From: Piromyces finnis
Taxonomy: Eukaryota; Neocallimastigomycota; Neocallimastigomycetes; Neocallimastigales; Neocallimastigaceae
Length of the DNA stretch: 64,000 nt
Assembly (NCBI GenBank): GCA_002104945.1
Contig: MCFH01000029.1
Location: 186,001-250,000 of the forward strand
Direction: 5' to 3'
In this document: one piece after another, positions 43,601 to 58,559 of the stretch
Numbering within the stretch: the stretch's first letter is position 1
Layout: every line of letters starts with the position of its first letter
The notes under the pieces: generated by a model
What the model was told of the DNA's origin: nothing
The model's input: the letters and a program-made list of their open reading frames with translations, nothing else
Databases searched by the model: none
Made by a program: the position numbers and the translations under genes

Positions 43601-46171
43601 CTTTTAATAAATAAATTTAAAGTATAAAACCATTTTAATTCTACTCATTTTTTTTTTGAAATTGTCTATTAATCATTACTCTTATTCAAAAATATAAACT
43701 ATATAGAATAATATTATAATTTCAATAAAATAATTTATGATTTATTAGTAGTAGTAGTAGTTAAAAACTTTTTTTTTTTTTACTAATGTGACAGGTAAAT
43801 AAAAACTATTAGTATTAAATAAAAATGTTATTATTAATATATGAAGCAATATATCTTTATAAATAAACAAAAATAGGACATACAATAATGCATTACTTAA
43901 TAAAATTTCTTTTCCTCTTGCTTATTGTACACTACTTCTTGTAATAAATATTTTATATATAATATGTTAATTACGTGTTACATAATGGAAAAAATAAATA
44001 ACCCATAAAGAAATAGAGACAATAGAAATATGTGAGATTAAAAAATAAAAGATTTAATAAAAAAAAATTAATGATATTAAAGAATATTTGTGGATTTTAA
44101 AATATATTTATGGAAAATCCACTCATATATAAATATTAATAATATATTAATAATGTTACAAAGAATTTTTTTTTTATTAATAAAAATAAATGAATATGAA
44201 AGTTGTCATAATTATAGATAATAATAATGTTATTTTTTAGACACCTAAAAATTCCTAATCCAAGTTACAAAGCTATATATATAATTATAAATATTTGTAA
44301 ATGTATTATTAATAAAGATAAAGTTATCAATTATTATTTATTTATTTACTTATTTATTAATAGTTTTACGTTTTACTTCTTTATTATTATAATAATGATT
44401 CAAGTGTTTATTTAATTATTACATTTATATTGAACTTTTAATGTTAAAAAGATAAAGATAAATTTAAATAATGATTAAAGTTTATTAAGAACTATATATT
44501 AATTATATATTAATTAATATTGTTAAAATTTTAGAATATCATTTGCTAAGCTTTTTTATATATATTATAAAATAACAATATAAAAATCATTTAAATAAAA
44601 TTAATATATGATTTAAATTTTATTATTATAATTAAATTTATTTTAAAATTCAAATTTTATATTTATTATTCTTTAAAATATAAATATAGTAATTAACTTT
44701 TGAATCATCTATAAAAAAAGCAATATAGTTATTATTTTATTTTTTTATTTATTTATTTCTTATTTCCTCCAAATTATATATTGAAACTAAATATTTTTTA
44801 TAGATTTTCATATGTAATATACATTCAATTTAATTATTGAAAAAAAAAAAGTATTATATTATTATTTATAATTATAGATGAGATTGAGATATTTTTAAAA
44901 CAAAAATAAAGTCTATTTTAAAATCTTAATACACATACTATTGATACTAACAAATTTAGTAGTAATGGTGATGATGTTTTAATATTAAACTCTTCACGAA
45001 TTTTAATTTAAACTGTAAAATGTTTTTTTTTTTTTTTTCATATAAATCTATATATTAATACACTAACATATATAGCATATATCGAGAATATATTTTCATT
45101 ATATTTTAACTGTAATAATATTTAAATCTATCAAATATTAAATATGATTGCTAATAAATAATATTATATCAAGCAGTATAATAATATTTATTAATTAGAA
45201 ATGGATGGTATCATGATGAAAAAAAGCGTTTTATACTTTTCAAGTTTATAATTTGTTTAATAATATATACAATATATATATTATTATATTATTGAAAACT
45301 TTTCTTTTTAATATAATTTATTATTATTATTATATATAAATACTTTTATGTTTTTTATATATAAATAATTGTATTATTGATGAATTAAATGTATCTTTAA
45401 TTCATGTTGTTATTTAAAACAAAAAAAAAAAAAATTCAATATTTATATTATTAAACTTTGTAATATTAATATTAATAGGATTATACATATATTTAATATA
45501 ATAGAAATTATGGATAATAAAATTTTATATATTTAACTTAAAAGAAAAGCATCTATACATAATTAAAATATATTTTTATATTTAATAAAAAAAATTAAGA
45601 TTAAAAATCTATCAATATAATTTTTATATATTATTATTTGTATAATGAATTTAACTAAACATATTATTCTGTATATTCATATTATATTTTAATGATATAA
45701 AATAAATCCATTAATATAATTACTTTAAATTCCTCTTTTATAAACTAAATTATTTCTATATTTATTATAGATAGAGTTTATATACTCTACATATTATTAA
45801 TATATTTCATTTTATAAATGTAATATATTCCATTCGTTCATTGTATATTTAAAATATACTTGGAAATATAAACATCCACATATATATTATTTATTGACCC
45901 ATATATTATTTTTACTTGATGAACATAATAAGAAAAAAAGCATTTACAGTTTAAAAATAAAAAAAGATTTGTAATTAAAAATATAATATTGATGCTTTTA
46001 AATTTATATATATCATTATTTTATACAAATACAATAAAAATGTAAAAATATAATAAATATAAACAAATATTATTTTTTTTTTTTAATTTTCTTTTTTTTT
46101 AAAAATACATTTTATTATTAAAAAAAAAAGTGGAAGAAAATAAAAAAGAAATAATTGTATAAAGATTAACT
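40607..46171. other. 5.5 kb gene-poor A+T-rich region
   Basis: No gene can be supported. The stretch is built of AT-rich unique sequence with repeated poly-T/poly-A pairs (for example 40989-41010 and 43429-43473). A slightly more complex patch occurs at 41990-42450, which includes a 61-codon minus-strand frame described separately. No RNA gene was recognised. Confidence 0.6.
42262..42447 (-). CDS. Doubtful small frame, 61 aa, one membrane-like segment
   Basis: The frame reads MWLISTNLIDTSYHPIF at the start, has a short basic loop (FRKKGG), and ends with a hydrophobic stretch (YAIPLLCFFVIALFIFYN). Its residue mix (Trp, Cys, Pro, Gly) is richer than that of chance frames nearby, and the surrounding 400 bp is of higher complexity. 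It could be one exon of an undetected gene or a degenerate fragment. No family was recognised and no flanking exon could be joined to it. Confidence 0.2.
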   Translation of the reverse strand: MWLISTNLIDTSYHPIFLDFIFYDIYFRKKGGIKVWYILINCSYAIPLLCFFVIALFIFYN

Positions 46172-46711
46172 ATGGATAGATTTATAAATTTTTTAAAGGA
46201 TAATGATGATGGAGGTGTTCATTTTACCATGGCCACTCAACAGGACTTAAATAAATTATTGGATTTAGGAAAAGGATATCTTTCCAAGGAAATTATTGAA
46301 TTTTATACTAAATTTATGCCAAAGAAAGATGTTAAAATAAGAGATATTAAATTTTTCAATGTTGATCGTATTGAAGAAGAAAATTCATTAGAACTTCCAG
46401 GGGCTTCACTTTATCTTCATGACTTTTTAACTATAGCCACAGTATCTCATGTAGGTGATGTTATATGTGTTGATTTAAAAGATGGTTCTATCTATCAATG
46501 TGAACATACTCTATTTTCTGATCCTAATGAAGATATTGAATTCTTCTTGGATGCAATTAACGAAAATATTAGATTACCTATTAATCATGAAAATATTACT
46601 CAATGTTCAGTAAAATTAGCTGATAATTTCATTGAATTCACTAATAGCTTAATTGATAATGAATGGGTAGCATATGATGTCTTCCAATATCTAGCAGAAA
46701 TGTATCAATAA
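46172..46711 (+). CDS. SUKH (SMI1/KNR4-fold) family protein, 179 aa, intronless
   Basis: The protein has the small single-domain form of the SMI1/KNR4 superfamily. The helix LSKEIIEFYTKFMP (about 37-50) matches the family's opening motif (LP..L..FY..F). The strand block LTIATVSHVGDVICVDLKDG (about 89-108), followed by SIYQCEHT, matches the G-D-x-I-x-x-D core. A helix SDPNEDIEFFLDAINENIRL follows. In bacteria such proteins are immunity proteins against polymorphic toxins; in yeast a much larger relative, Knr4, regulates the cell wall. This gene is one exon with no introns, unlike most neighbours, and stands alone between two gene-poor stretches. A bacterial origin by transfer in the rumen is plausible but not shown. 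No toxin gene is beside it. Base composition is as A+T-rich as the host genes. Confidence 0.72.
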   Translation: MDRFINFLKDNDDGGVHFTMATQQDLNKLLDLGKGYLSKEIIEFYTKFMPKKDVKIRDIKFFNVDRIEEENSLELPGASLYLHDFLTIATVSHVGDVICVDLKDGSIYQCEHTLFSDPNEDIEFFLDAINENIRLPINHENITQCSVKLADNFIEFTNSLIDNEWVAYDVFQYLAEMYQ

Positions 46712-48469
<1,758 letters not shown>

Positions 48470-48724
48470 AATATGTTTTTATTTTATTTTTCATTTAAAA
48501 TTTTTTTTATTCTTATTTTTAATAATATTATATTACAATAAATAGTTTAAAAAAAATAAAAGCAAATTGATAATTTTTTTTCTATATCTTTTTATAAATA
48601 GGAACATTTTAAAAAGAATATATATATATATATCTATTCTTAAGGAATTGTACATTTTTTATGTTTTTTTTTTTTTTTTTTCTCAACTTTTCTTTCATTA
48701 AAATTTTGGGAATAAAAGGGTTAT

Positions 48725-50197
48725 CTACCAAATACCGTTTAATGCTTTTAACTCATTAAATATAGCTTCAACTTGTTCCGAGGTGTTAGCATAGTTTAAT
48801 TCATTTTTTAACTTTTCCATTTTTTGTTCAATAATTTCTTTTTCTCGTTTTTGTTTAGCTCGAACAAAAATTTTAGCATCCCGTTCCTCTTGAATTTCTT
48901 TCACACCCATCATTTGACTAAACCATTCTTGTGGATGATTATAATGATAGCGCTCAGGATTATCTTGTTTTTCCTTTTTCTTCGCTTGTTTCTTTTCCTT
49001 ATTTTCTTTAATTAATTGATCCATATATTCTAATATTTTGTTTTTTTGAGTAGAGAGAGGAGCAGCTGAATCGATTTCTAAATAATAGGTGTAAATATTT
49101 GTAAATAATAGTATTATTAATTATATAAATACCTATTAATATAATAATAATTTATAATATTAAATAGTAATAAAAAATTAGTTTTACCCATATTAATAGT
49201 ATTATTATTATTATGAAGTGATAATTGTGGTTGGTCTATACTCATAGAATTGTTTTTCATATCTATAAAGATAGTATTTGAATTTACTGTAGTAGTATTA
49301 CTATTTTTTCTAAATGTAGATGGATAACTTTGTTGAGAGTAAGGATGAATAAAAACAGAGGATGATGAAGATGAGGATGAAGAGATAGATGTTTTTCTAG
49401 GATAAACATTATTTGGTGATGAATACATTTCTACAATAGTAGCTTCTTGTTCATTTTTATTTCTATCTTTTAAATTGATTAAATCATCATTATCACTCTC
49501 ACTCTCGTTTTCACTGTCTTTATTTTTTATTAATTTACTAGTTGAAGATAAACTTCCCTGGAAATTTTGATGAGGCTGATGTTGTCGCATGTACTCATAA
49601 TTCGATTCATGGTCATTAGCTATACGCTCCTTAATATATTGATCGATTCTATTTTTATTTTGTTGTTGACGATCTAGTGTTGAATTGGACGGATTTGTAT
49701 TTTTCTTTTGTTCCAATTGCTGAAGCATTAATTCTTCTTGTTGAAGTTCATTTAACTTTTTTTTTTGTTTTTTATTCAGAATAACAACATTGGATTGATT
49801 AAATAAACGCTTTGGATTATGATAATCATAGGCAATTTGATGATATTGTGTATTTAATTCTTCTTCTGGAATAATAAAGTCTTCTTCGGTATGATCTTTT
49901 AATGTGTTCTTCAACATAATCCACCAATACACTTCCGAAGCTAGCATTATCAGAGATCGAAGCAATATAATTAATGTAATCCAAAATGACAATTTCCAAA
50001 AGATAGTTTTCTGTTTGCTATTCTTACAAAAAGCAACAATCACAAAGGAAGTTACTGCTAATCCATTATGGAAAAGGGTATCAGAAATGGAAGCAATTAA
50101 TGTTGATTTAGAAAGATCCTGATCAAATGGTTTTGATACAATAAATATAATATTAGTAATTAAATCAAATAGACAATAGATCCCATTTATCCCAAGA
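48725..50197 (-). CDS. Membrane and coiled-coil protein, 5' exons not found (partial model)
   Basis: Two joined exons are clear: 50197-49188 and 49077-48725; the phase-1 junction restores frame. The upstream exon starts after an AAG acceptor in the middle of a codon, so at least one more 5' exon exists that I could not locate. The visible part begins with two or three membrane segments (GIYCLFDLITNIIFIV, GLAVTSFVIVAF, LSFWITLIILLRSLIMLA) and a loop ending in SEVYWWIML. A Gln/Lys/Ser-rich cytosolic region with a coiled coil (KKQKKKLNELQQEELMLQQL) follows. The last exon encodes a charged helix with the distinctive HPQEWFSQMMGVKEIQEERD and ends NELKALNGIW. The family is not recognised. A four-helix receptor or transporter-like protein is possible, but the evidence does not decide. 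Confidence 0.6.
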
Positions 50198-52248
50198 CTT
50201 TATTTTTTATAATACCATAAATTATTATTGTTATTATTTATATTATTTTATTATTGTATTTTCAAAGATTAATATTAATAGTCCAAAATATATTTATATA
50301 ATATTTATACAATAAGGTTGAGGTAAGTTTTATTATATACAATTTTTATTTTTTGTATAAATAAGATGTATATTTTTGTTATAATATATTTAATGGAAAA
50401 TACATATATAATATAGTGGATAATAATAGTTATAGTAAGTGATTGTAAATATGAAATTATATATATACCATATAATATTTAAAAAAAAAAATATAAATAA
50501 TTGTAATGTTGTTTAATATATATTGTTGAGAAATTTATATATTACAATGATTAATATTTTAATTTTATACAAAATTATATGAATTTCATAATTTAAAGAC
50601 ATTGGGATTAAATAAATTTATTTTTAAAAAACATGTTTATGTTTCACGTTTTAAAAAATATGATTTATTGAAATAGGATGAATGGTTTTTATATCATAAA
50701 TAAAAAACAAAGAAAAATTAAAAATATTTGTTTCATATAAATATTGAAATTTCAATAGTCACATTTTTCATAAATTTAAACCGAGTATTAAATTCATTTT
50801 TATTCCGATTTTTATAATTCCAGATATAAATAATATTAATAAATATATATATTTAAAATATCAATTTATATTAAAGAAAAAAAAAAATAAAGATTATTAT
50901 AAAATTTCATTTTTTAAAAAATATATATATATAAATTTGAGATTTCACTAAAAATGCTTATATTATAATATTTTATTCTATTCATCTGTTATTGTTATAA
51001 TTGATATTTATAGTATTATTATAATAATAATAATAATAAAAGGATTTCTTACACAATATGTAATATATTGAAATTATCATCATTCTTTATAAAGGCAAAA
51101 AAAAACAATCCCAACTATAAAAAAAAAAAAAAGAAAGAAAAAAATATTAAAATTCAAAATATGGGAAGGGAGAAAAAAAAAGAGTAGAAATGAAAAGAAA
51201 AATATATTAGTTTATAATATACTTATAATATATATAATAGTTATGAAAAGAATAGTATTGTTATCAAAAAACCATTTTAGGATAAAATAATATTAAAGAA
51301 AAAAAAACAATTTTATTTACTTTAAATTAACTTTTGTTATATAAAATATTTATAAATTCATAAAACTTATTATTTATTTTATAAATATATTTCATTTCCT
51401 CGAATAAAATCTATTTAATATTACTTTTTTATTCTAAATATACTTTATTTTTTATTGACTTTTATTACTTTTATTATATATTAAGCAAATAAAAAAGAAA
51501 TTATAACTAAAATTTATGTTTAAATTACCAATATTGTATTATATATGATGCCTATTAATGAATATATTTTTTGATATTTATGAAATAATGCTTGAGGTTT
51601 ATTATTACTTGTCATTTGTATTTCATAAGGTCTTCAACTTTTTTCTTTTTTTAGAAAAAAAAAAAAAATATTATTTCAGTATTTTATTTAATGAAAATTA
51701 ATTTAATTTTATTATAAATTTTAAAATTAGTGATTTTTAATTTTTAATAGTATTAATTAAAAAAAAATATGTTATACCAAAAGAGTTTTTATTAGAAATA
51801 AAATGATATTTTCAGTATTTTATATAAATATTATATATCATAATACTTTATTATTTTAATAATTAATATATTCGTTTAAAAGGTAAAAGAAAGAATATTA
51901 TTTTCTTTTTTTTTTCAAATATCAATCTAAAAATTACATTATTATAATTATATATGATAATAATATTTTTTTAAAAAAAAAAAGGTTTGAACTAAATATA
52001 ATAATTAATATTATATTACTACCATTGTAAGAAATGTTAAATTTACATCATGAGATAAAAAAAATAAAAGTTAAAATTATTAGTTACATTATAAGCACTT
52101 TTTCTTCATATTCCAATATAATAAAGTCCATTAATTAAATCAACTTTTTCAATTTTAATAAAAAATTCATTTTACCTTTACAAACTATAAAAAAATGTAT
52201 TCATTTTTACTTTCAATAAAATCTTTATTTCTAATTAACGATTTTAAT

Positions 52249-52287
<39 letters not shown>

Positions 52288-54362
52288 TCAAAAATGATTG
52301 TTGTTATTAAGTAATCAAAGCAATAAATCCTTATTATATTGTAATAGTATAATTACAAATATTAGAAAACATGATGAATAAAACCAAATTATATAAATAT
52401 GTAAATCTTTCATGTATAAAATCTGTTTAATATATTTTATAGTATAAATAAATTTCATTAAAATATATCAAATGTAGTGGTTTATTATTTATTTCATTGA
52501 TTTAATAATAAGACTATGGCAAGTTAGTTTCAATTGAAATAATTTATTGTTTTATAATCCATTAATAGTTAAGTTTTTAGGTTCTATTCATAAACTTAAT
52601 GTATTACATATTGCATTAACTTTTATAATAAATAATATTATAAATGATAAAAAAAGTTTTTTTAAAAAAAAAAAATTTATTTCTTATTCTATGTAGAAAT
52701 GTGAAATACACTCTTACAACTTTTTTTTTTATTAAATTAATAAACATCATAAAAAATATATAATAAAAAAAAGTTCTTTAATAATTCTTTTAAAAATTTT
52801 TAAAAATGATTTTTAATGAGAAATGTAAAGTTTTTATAATAAACATAGTTTGCCAAAAATTAAAATTCAAAAGGCTTTCTTACCTTTTAAAAAATGTTTT
52901 TTAAAATTTCCCTTTCACCTAAATTAAAATATATTTTCGAATCTTATTTTATATTAATTTATTGAATAATCAATCTTTGACAAATCATTTCATTTTCTAG
53001 GCCTACTAATGGTATATTGTAATATATTATAAATATATTTATGTATTGTTTTTTTATAATTGTAATTAATTATTTAATTAAAAAAGTTTTTTTTTTTGTG
53101 GTAATTTTTATTAACTTTATTTATAATAAAACAAATTGTAATCCACTAAAAAAAATCATATGAAAGGAATGTGAAATTAAGTTAAAAAATAAGGTTCTTT
53201 TTTTTTTTTTTTTTCAAAAAAAGACAAATTAGTAAAAAAAAAAAAATATCTTTATTCACTATAAATATTGTATTTTAATATAATAGATATGATAATAAAT
53301 AGTATTAACTATCTTTATTATTAATATAAAAAAAATATTATTTTTTATAAGAATGAATGAAATTTAATTTATTTATTTATTCCTTTTATTTAATATAATA
53401 TTAATGATTTATTTAGTTTTATATAATCTATTCATTTACTTAATTATTTCTAAACTGGATACAATTAAAATTTGTGCTATCAATTTTGATTGTACCCATT
53501 TATGTTCCTTTTTTTAAAAAAAATAAATAATTTTTTAAAAAAAGAAACATAATTTATTAATTTTAATATAAAATAATTAGTATGGTATATTATCCATATA
53601 TTAATAGTATATTGTTATATTAATCTAATTTTTTTAAAAAAAAGTTTAAAAGCTCTAATATAAATAAATTTATAAAAAGTATATTATAATATATTATCAT
53701 CTACTCAATAATAAAAATCATATCCATTATAATATATTATAATATATATAAAAGCATTAATCAATATAAAATTTAATATAAAATAAATAGTAAAAAGTTT
53801 TGAAAATAAATAAATTGATATAATTTAATTTTAATAGAAAGTGAATTTAGCATTATCCCTTTACTTTTCTTTTCATTACTCTTTGCCTACATTTAGCCTG
53901 ATTGTTTAGAAAAAAAAATTACTTAAAAAAATATATAAATAAGAATGGTATTTATAAAAAAAGTAAATAACAAAAACAGCACATATAAATTTTAAAATAT
54001 TATCATCTCTTGCAATATATTTTTTTCCTTCTGGTTAATAATATAATAATAAAACATCAGAAATGTTAATAAATGATTAATTTCGAAAATTGTTATAAAT
54101 ACGCATAATTATATTCAACTTTATTGAAGAATATTAGTTTCTTATCTTAAAAAAATTATTAACTGATATAAATACAAGCAACTATAAAAATAGCTTAAAA
54201 GAGGAAAAATATAATATAATAAAAAGGTTTAAAAGAATTTATCTTACCACTTCTTTTTTATTATTATTATTGTTGTTGTTTTTTTAAGATAATAATGATA
54301 TCCTCTGAATTAAAAAGAAAATAAAAAACATATAAAGAAATTTCTTAAAAATAACAATTCCT

Positions 54363-54399
<37 letters not shown>

Positions 54400-55082
54400 G
54401 AATAAAAACGTATTATCTATACCAAGAAGAGAATCAAGATATATTACTACAAATAACATTACATAATAATTTATAAAATATTAAAAGGAAATCATATCGT
54501 ATAAACCAAAGTATTGCCTTCAAAAAAACAATACAAAAGAATAAATTCATTTGAAATTAATATTAAACCTATTTAATAATTTTTAAATTAAACAACTAAT
54601 TTTTCCAATAATACACATACACATTAAATAAAAAAAAAAAAAAAAAAATCAATAATATTTAATAAGTTAAATTATAATCAGTTTAAACCGCTTTACTTGG
54701 ATATTGGAGGAAACTATCGTATAAACTAAAATATTAAGTTTTTATTAATTAATAATAAAATAGTAATGTAAATATTAATTTCAAATGAAATTATAATTTA
54801 ACATATTTAATAGTCACTTAATTCCAAAAATATATATTATAATAAAGATTATATAACATCTGAAATATATAAAGTGTAAAATTGTATTATCTAATCAATA
54901 TATTATTTAAACTTCCTTGCCTATATATATAATAAATGTGTTATTATTATTATAATAATAATAATAAAGAAAATTAATTATTAAGAGATAATAATTTTAT
55001 AAAATTATCTAAAGTATTGATAAGAATATAAAAAAATTTTTTTTATATATTTATTACATAATTTTTATAATAAAAAAAAAAA
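50198..55082. other. 4.9 kb gene-poor A+T-rich region
   Basis: No coding region could be supported apart from the unlocated 5' exon(s) of the preceding minus-strand gene. The stretch has many A and T runs (52253-52281, 53198-53215, 54368-54398 among the longest) and no recognisable RNA gene. Confidence 0.55.
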
Positions 55083-56936
55083 ATGAATGAGTTAAAAAAC
55101 GAAATATTTACAAATTCCTATAAATTTAAAATTCATGAACATTTAATATCAAAATTAAAAAATAAAAAATCAGCACCGGTATTACAATTAAATCCTTCCA
55201 ATACAATGTTATCCGAATCAAAAGCTTCTTTGAAAAAGAAAAATTCAATGGACACTGTCCATGAAAATACCAATTTAGAAGATACCCTATCTAATAAATG
55301 TCTTAATAACAATAATGATAATGTAAAATATATTAAAAGAAATATCTACAGTGTTCCCAATATTTTGGATCAATCAGAAGAATATTTAAACTTAAAAAAT
55401 AATTCAGAGAAAAAAGTGTTATCCTCATCTTCTCTGGAAACTCTAGCAAATAATAAAAAAAGTTTTCTTTTAAAATTTAGTGAAAGAATATCATCAGCAT
55501 TAGAGAAATTTGAATCTAAAGTAAAAAATTTTGATACTGGTATTTGTGCAGATTTAAAAATTGATATGAATTCAATGGTAAAAATTATAGATGATAATTC
55601 ATTACCAGCTATAGCAAGATATATTAAGGAACATAATTGTAAAAATATTATTGTTATGAGTGGCGCTGGTATATCAACAAACGCAGAAATACCCGATTTT
55701 AGAAGTGCTGATCGTGGTGTATATGCTAACTTAGAAAAATATAATATTCCTTATCCAGAAGCAATATTTGAATTAGAATATTTTAAAGAAAACCCAACAC
55801 CATTTAACATTTTTGCAAAAGAAATATACCCAAAAAACATAAGGTAAAACCTAATATCCTAATATATACCTTTCTATGAATTTTTATGAATGATCGAAAA
55901 AATAAATAATATATATATATAGAATAACTAAAAAAACTATTTTGAAGTCGCCATTATTAATATAATTCTATAATAATAATAATAATTTTTTTTTATAATT
56001 ATTAAAATAATTTCTAATTAAAGGCCAACTATAGCGCATTGCTTTATTAAATTATTAGATAATCATAAAATACTATTACGACATTATACTCAAAATATTG
56101 ATGGTTTAGACTATCAAACAAGGTTAGATAGTGGCCTAATTATTGAATCACATGGTAGTTTCCATCAATCCTATTGTGTAGGTACATCAAAAATAGAAGC
56201 ATGTGGTGAAGTTTATCCACAATCATGGTATAAAGAAAAGCTCTTCAAAGGAGAAATTCCTATCAGATGTCCAAAATGCCAGGGTTATGTTAAACCTGGT
56301 GTTATATTTTTTGGAGAAAATTTGCCTTCCAAATTTTTTAAGTCACTTCATGATGATATTCCAAAATGTGATTTGTTATTAATTTTAGGAACATCACTCA
56401 AGGTAAAACTTGAAAAAAAAAAAAAAAAAAAATCAAAATATATTATAAATATTATGTAATAATATTAATATAGTTATTATTTAAAACTTTAAAAAAAAAA
56501 ACCAAAATACATTATAAATATTATGTAATAATATTAATATAGTTATTATTTAAAACTTTAAAAAAAAATATTTAAGATAAAACTGATTAAACATTATTAT
56601 AGGATTATAAACGATTAATAATTAAAATATAATTCTATTTATTATACCTTTTTCTATTAGGTCTATCCATTTGCTGAAGTAATAAAATCAATTTCAAAAA
56701 AAGTACCTAGATGTTTAATAAATAATACATTACCTGATATTTTTGAAAACGAGTTATTATGTGATAAATCAAAAGCAGAATATATATTTTCTGAAAATCA
56801 ATATGAAAGAGATGTTATATATAAAGGTGATTGTGACAAAGGCTGTATAGAATTAGCAAAAGCTTTAGGTTGGGAAGATGAATTAATGGAAATATATGAA
56901 AATGAAACAGAACTCGCCAATAAATATTTTGATTAA
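55083..56936 (+). CDS. SIR2: Class I sirtuin (SIRT2/Hst2-like NAD-dependent deacylase), 471 aa
   Basis: Sirtuins remove acyl groups from lysines using NAD. Three exons keep frame: 55083-55843, 56024-56402 and 56661-56936. Residues 1-175 are an unconserved Lys/Ser/Asn-rich extension. The catalytic domain (about 180-460) has the NAD motif MSGAGIST (about 191-198), PDFRS, QNIDGLD (277-283) and the catalytic His H297 in ESHGSF. The zinc cysteines are C305, C314, C336 and C339. VKPGVIFFGENLP and GTSLKVYPFAE also match SIRT2 and Hst2. The first cysteine pair is eight residues apart, while SIRT2 has four; the insert lies in the zinc loop. The closing acidic helix (WEDELMEIYENE) resembles SIRT2. Cytosolic or nuclear location is inferred from the family; no targeting signal is evident. 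Confidence 0.95.
56434..56569. repeat. Tandem duplication, 2 x 68 bp, in sirtuin intron 2
   Basis: Two adjacent copies start with CAAAATA(T/C)ATTATAAATATT and end in an A run. They differ at very few bases, so the duplication is recent. Confidence 0.9.
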
Positions 56937-57762
56937 ATTTTTTTTTTTTATTTTAAAATATATTAAAAGAAATAATAAATTTTAAAATCATAAAAATATA
57001 TATTAATAAGTTTATTTAGATAAAACATTCTAATATAAAAAAAGTGATACTTATTATTATAAAATATATAAAAATATAATATTTTATTGCTTATTAAAAA
57101 AAAAAAAAAAAAAAAAAAAAAGACGTTTATTCATTCATTATTTGTATAGGTTTTCTTATTTACGATAATATAGTAAAAATATTTTAAAAAAACGTTTATA
57201 CAGAAATTACAGAAATATCATAAAACTCTTTTAATAAAACTTAATAATTTCAACTAATTTTATAATAATGAAGGTGTTATATTATTATTATTATTTTTTA
57301 TTATTTTATATTTAAATGAAGTTTACCTAATTTATTGTATATATATATTTTTGTTTTATCAAAAAGAATTTGGATCCTTATTATTTGAGTATTGCTCCAT
57401 TTAACATTCAACTTTTATTAACATTTTAAAATATCCCATAAATTTTTTTTTTTTTTTTTTTTACTCTAAACATGAACTTTAAAATTAATTGATTATTAAA
57501 ACTGATAATGTCATATTCAAATATTATGGACTATCCTCTTCCGTACCTCGCAGTGATACTAATCTTTATAAAACACTTTTTATTTTAGTCATACTTTATT
57601 TTACACACATATTTATAAATTTTTAGAAAAAAACTTTATTAACTTTTATTTTTATATTAATATATATATATATATATAAAAATTGAATATCATTTCAAGT
57701 ATAAATCTATCATTAAATACGTTTATATAGTATATATTTTACAAAATATTTTTAAATGATTC

Positions 57763-57795
<33 letters not shown>

Positions 57796-58029
57796 TGTGA
57801 AAAATTAAAAACAAATAAAATTAATAGATATTATTGTTTAATTTATTTAAATAGGTTTTAGCTTTTCTTTATATGTTAAATTTATCATATTATATTTTTC
57901 AAAAAACAAATAAAAAAAAAAAAAAAGAAATTATAATATATAATAGATTTTAATCATATTAATATATAATATTAAATAAAAATTTTCTCTAATAATAATA
58001 ATAATAAAAAAAAAAAAAAAACATTAAAT
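56937..58029. other. Convergent intergenic region with a GC-richer patch
   Basis: About 1.1 kb between convergent genes. Most is poly-A/poly-T, but 57529-57562 is about half G+C (CTCTTCCGTACCTCGCAGTG within it), a clear outlier. No tRNA or known snRNA pattern was recognised in it. Confidence 0.6.
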
Positions 58030-58525
58030 TTAATGTTGTGAAAATTTCTGTTTAAAACGTGAAGAAAAACGTTGATTAAGTAATGAAGATGATAAAGAAG
58101 AAGCAAGAGAAGAAGAATATTCTTTATACGAATTTGAATTTCCGCTTTTTCTTAAACCGCCATTAAATGAACTTTCTGGTGATATACTGGTATTTTTAAT
58201 TCGTAGATACCGTTCATCACTGATACTTAAAATGGATGTAATCAATGGAATATCTGTAACATCAAGTCTATTACAAATTAAATTAATTATTTTATAATTA
58301 TTTATATATTAATAAATGGTATAACTAATTGTTTTAATATTAAATATTTACCCAATTTCAGTACATGACTTAATTAAATCTGTATCCAAGATTTCTTTTT
58401 TATCTTTTAAAAATGATGCTACTAAAATACTTTCATAACATAAATCTTTTAATTGATCTTCAATATACATTGTACACTTTAATAAAAATATAATTAAATA
58501 AAATTAAAAAATATTAATCTTTATA

Positions 58526-58559
<34 letters not shown>

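Noticed and set aside
44227-44415. 62-codon plus-strand frame
   Set aside because: Composition is only Ile/Tyr/Phe/Asn/Lys, as expected by chance in this A+T content; no motif was seen.
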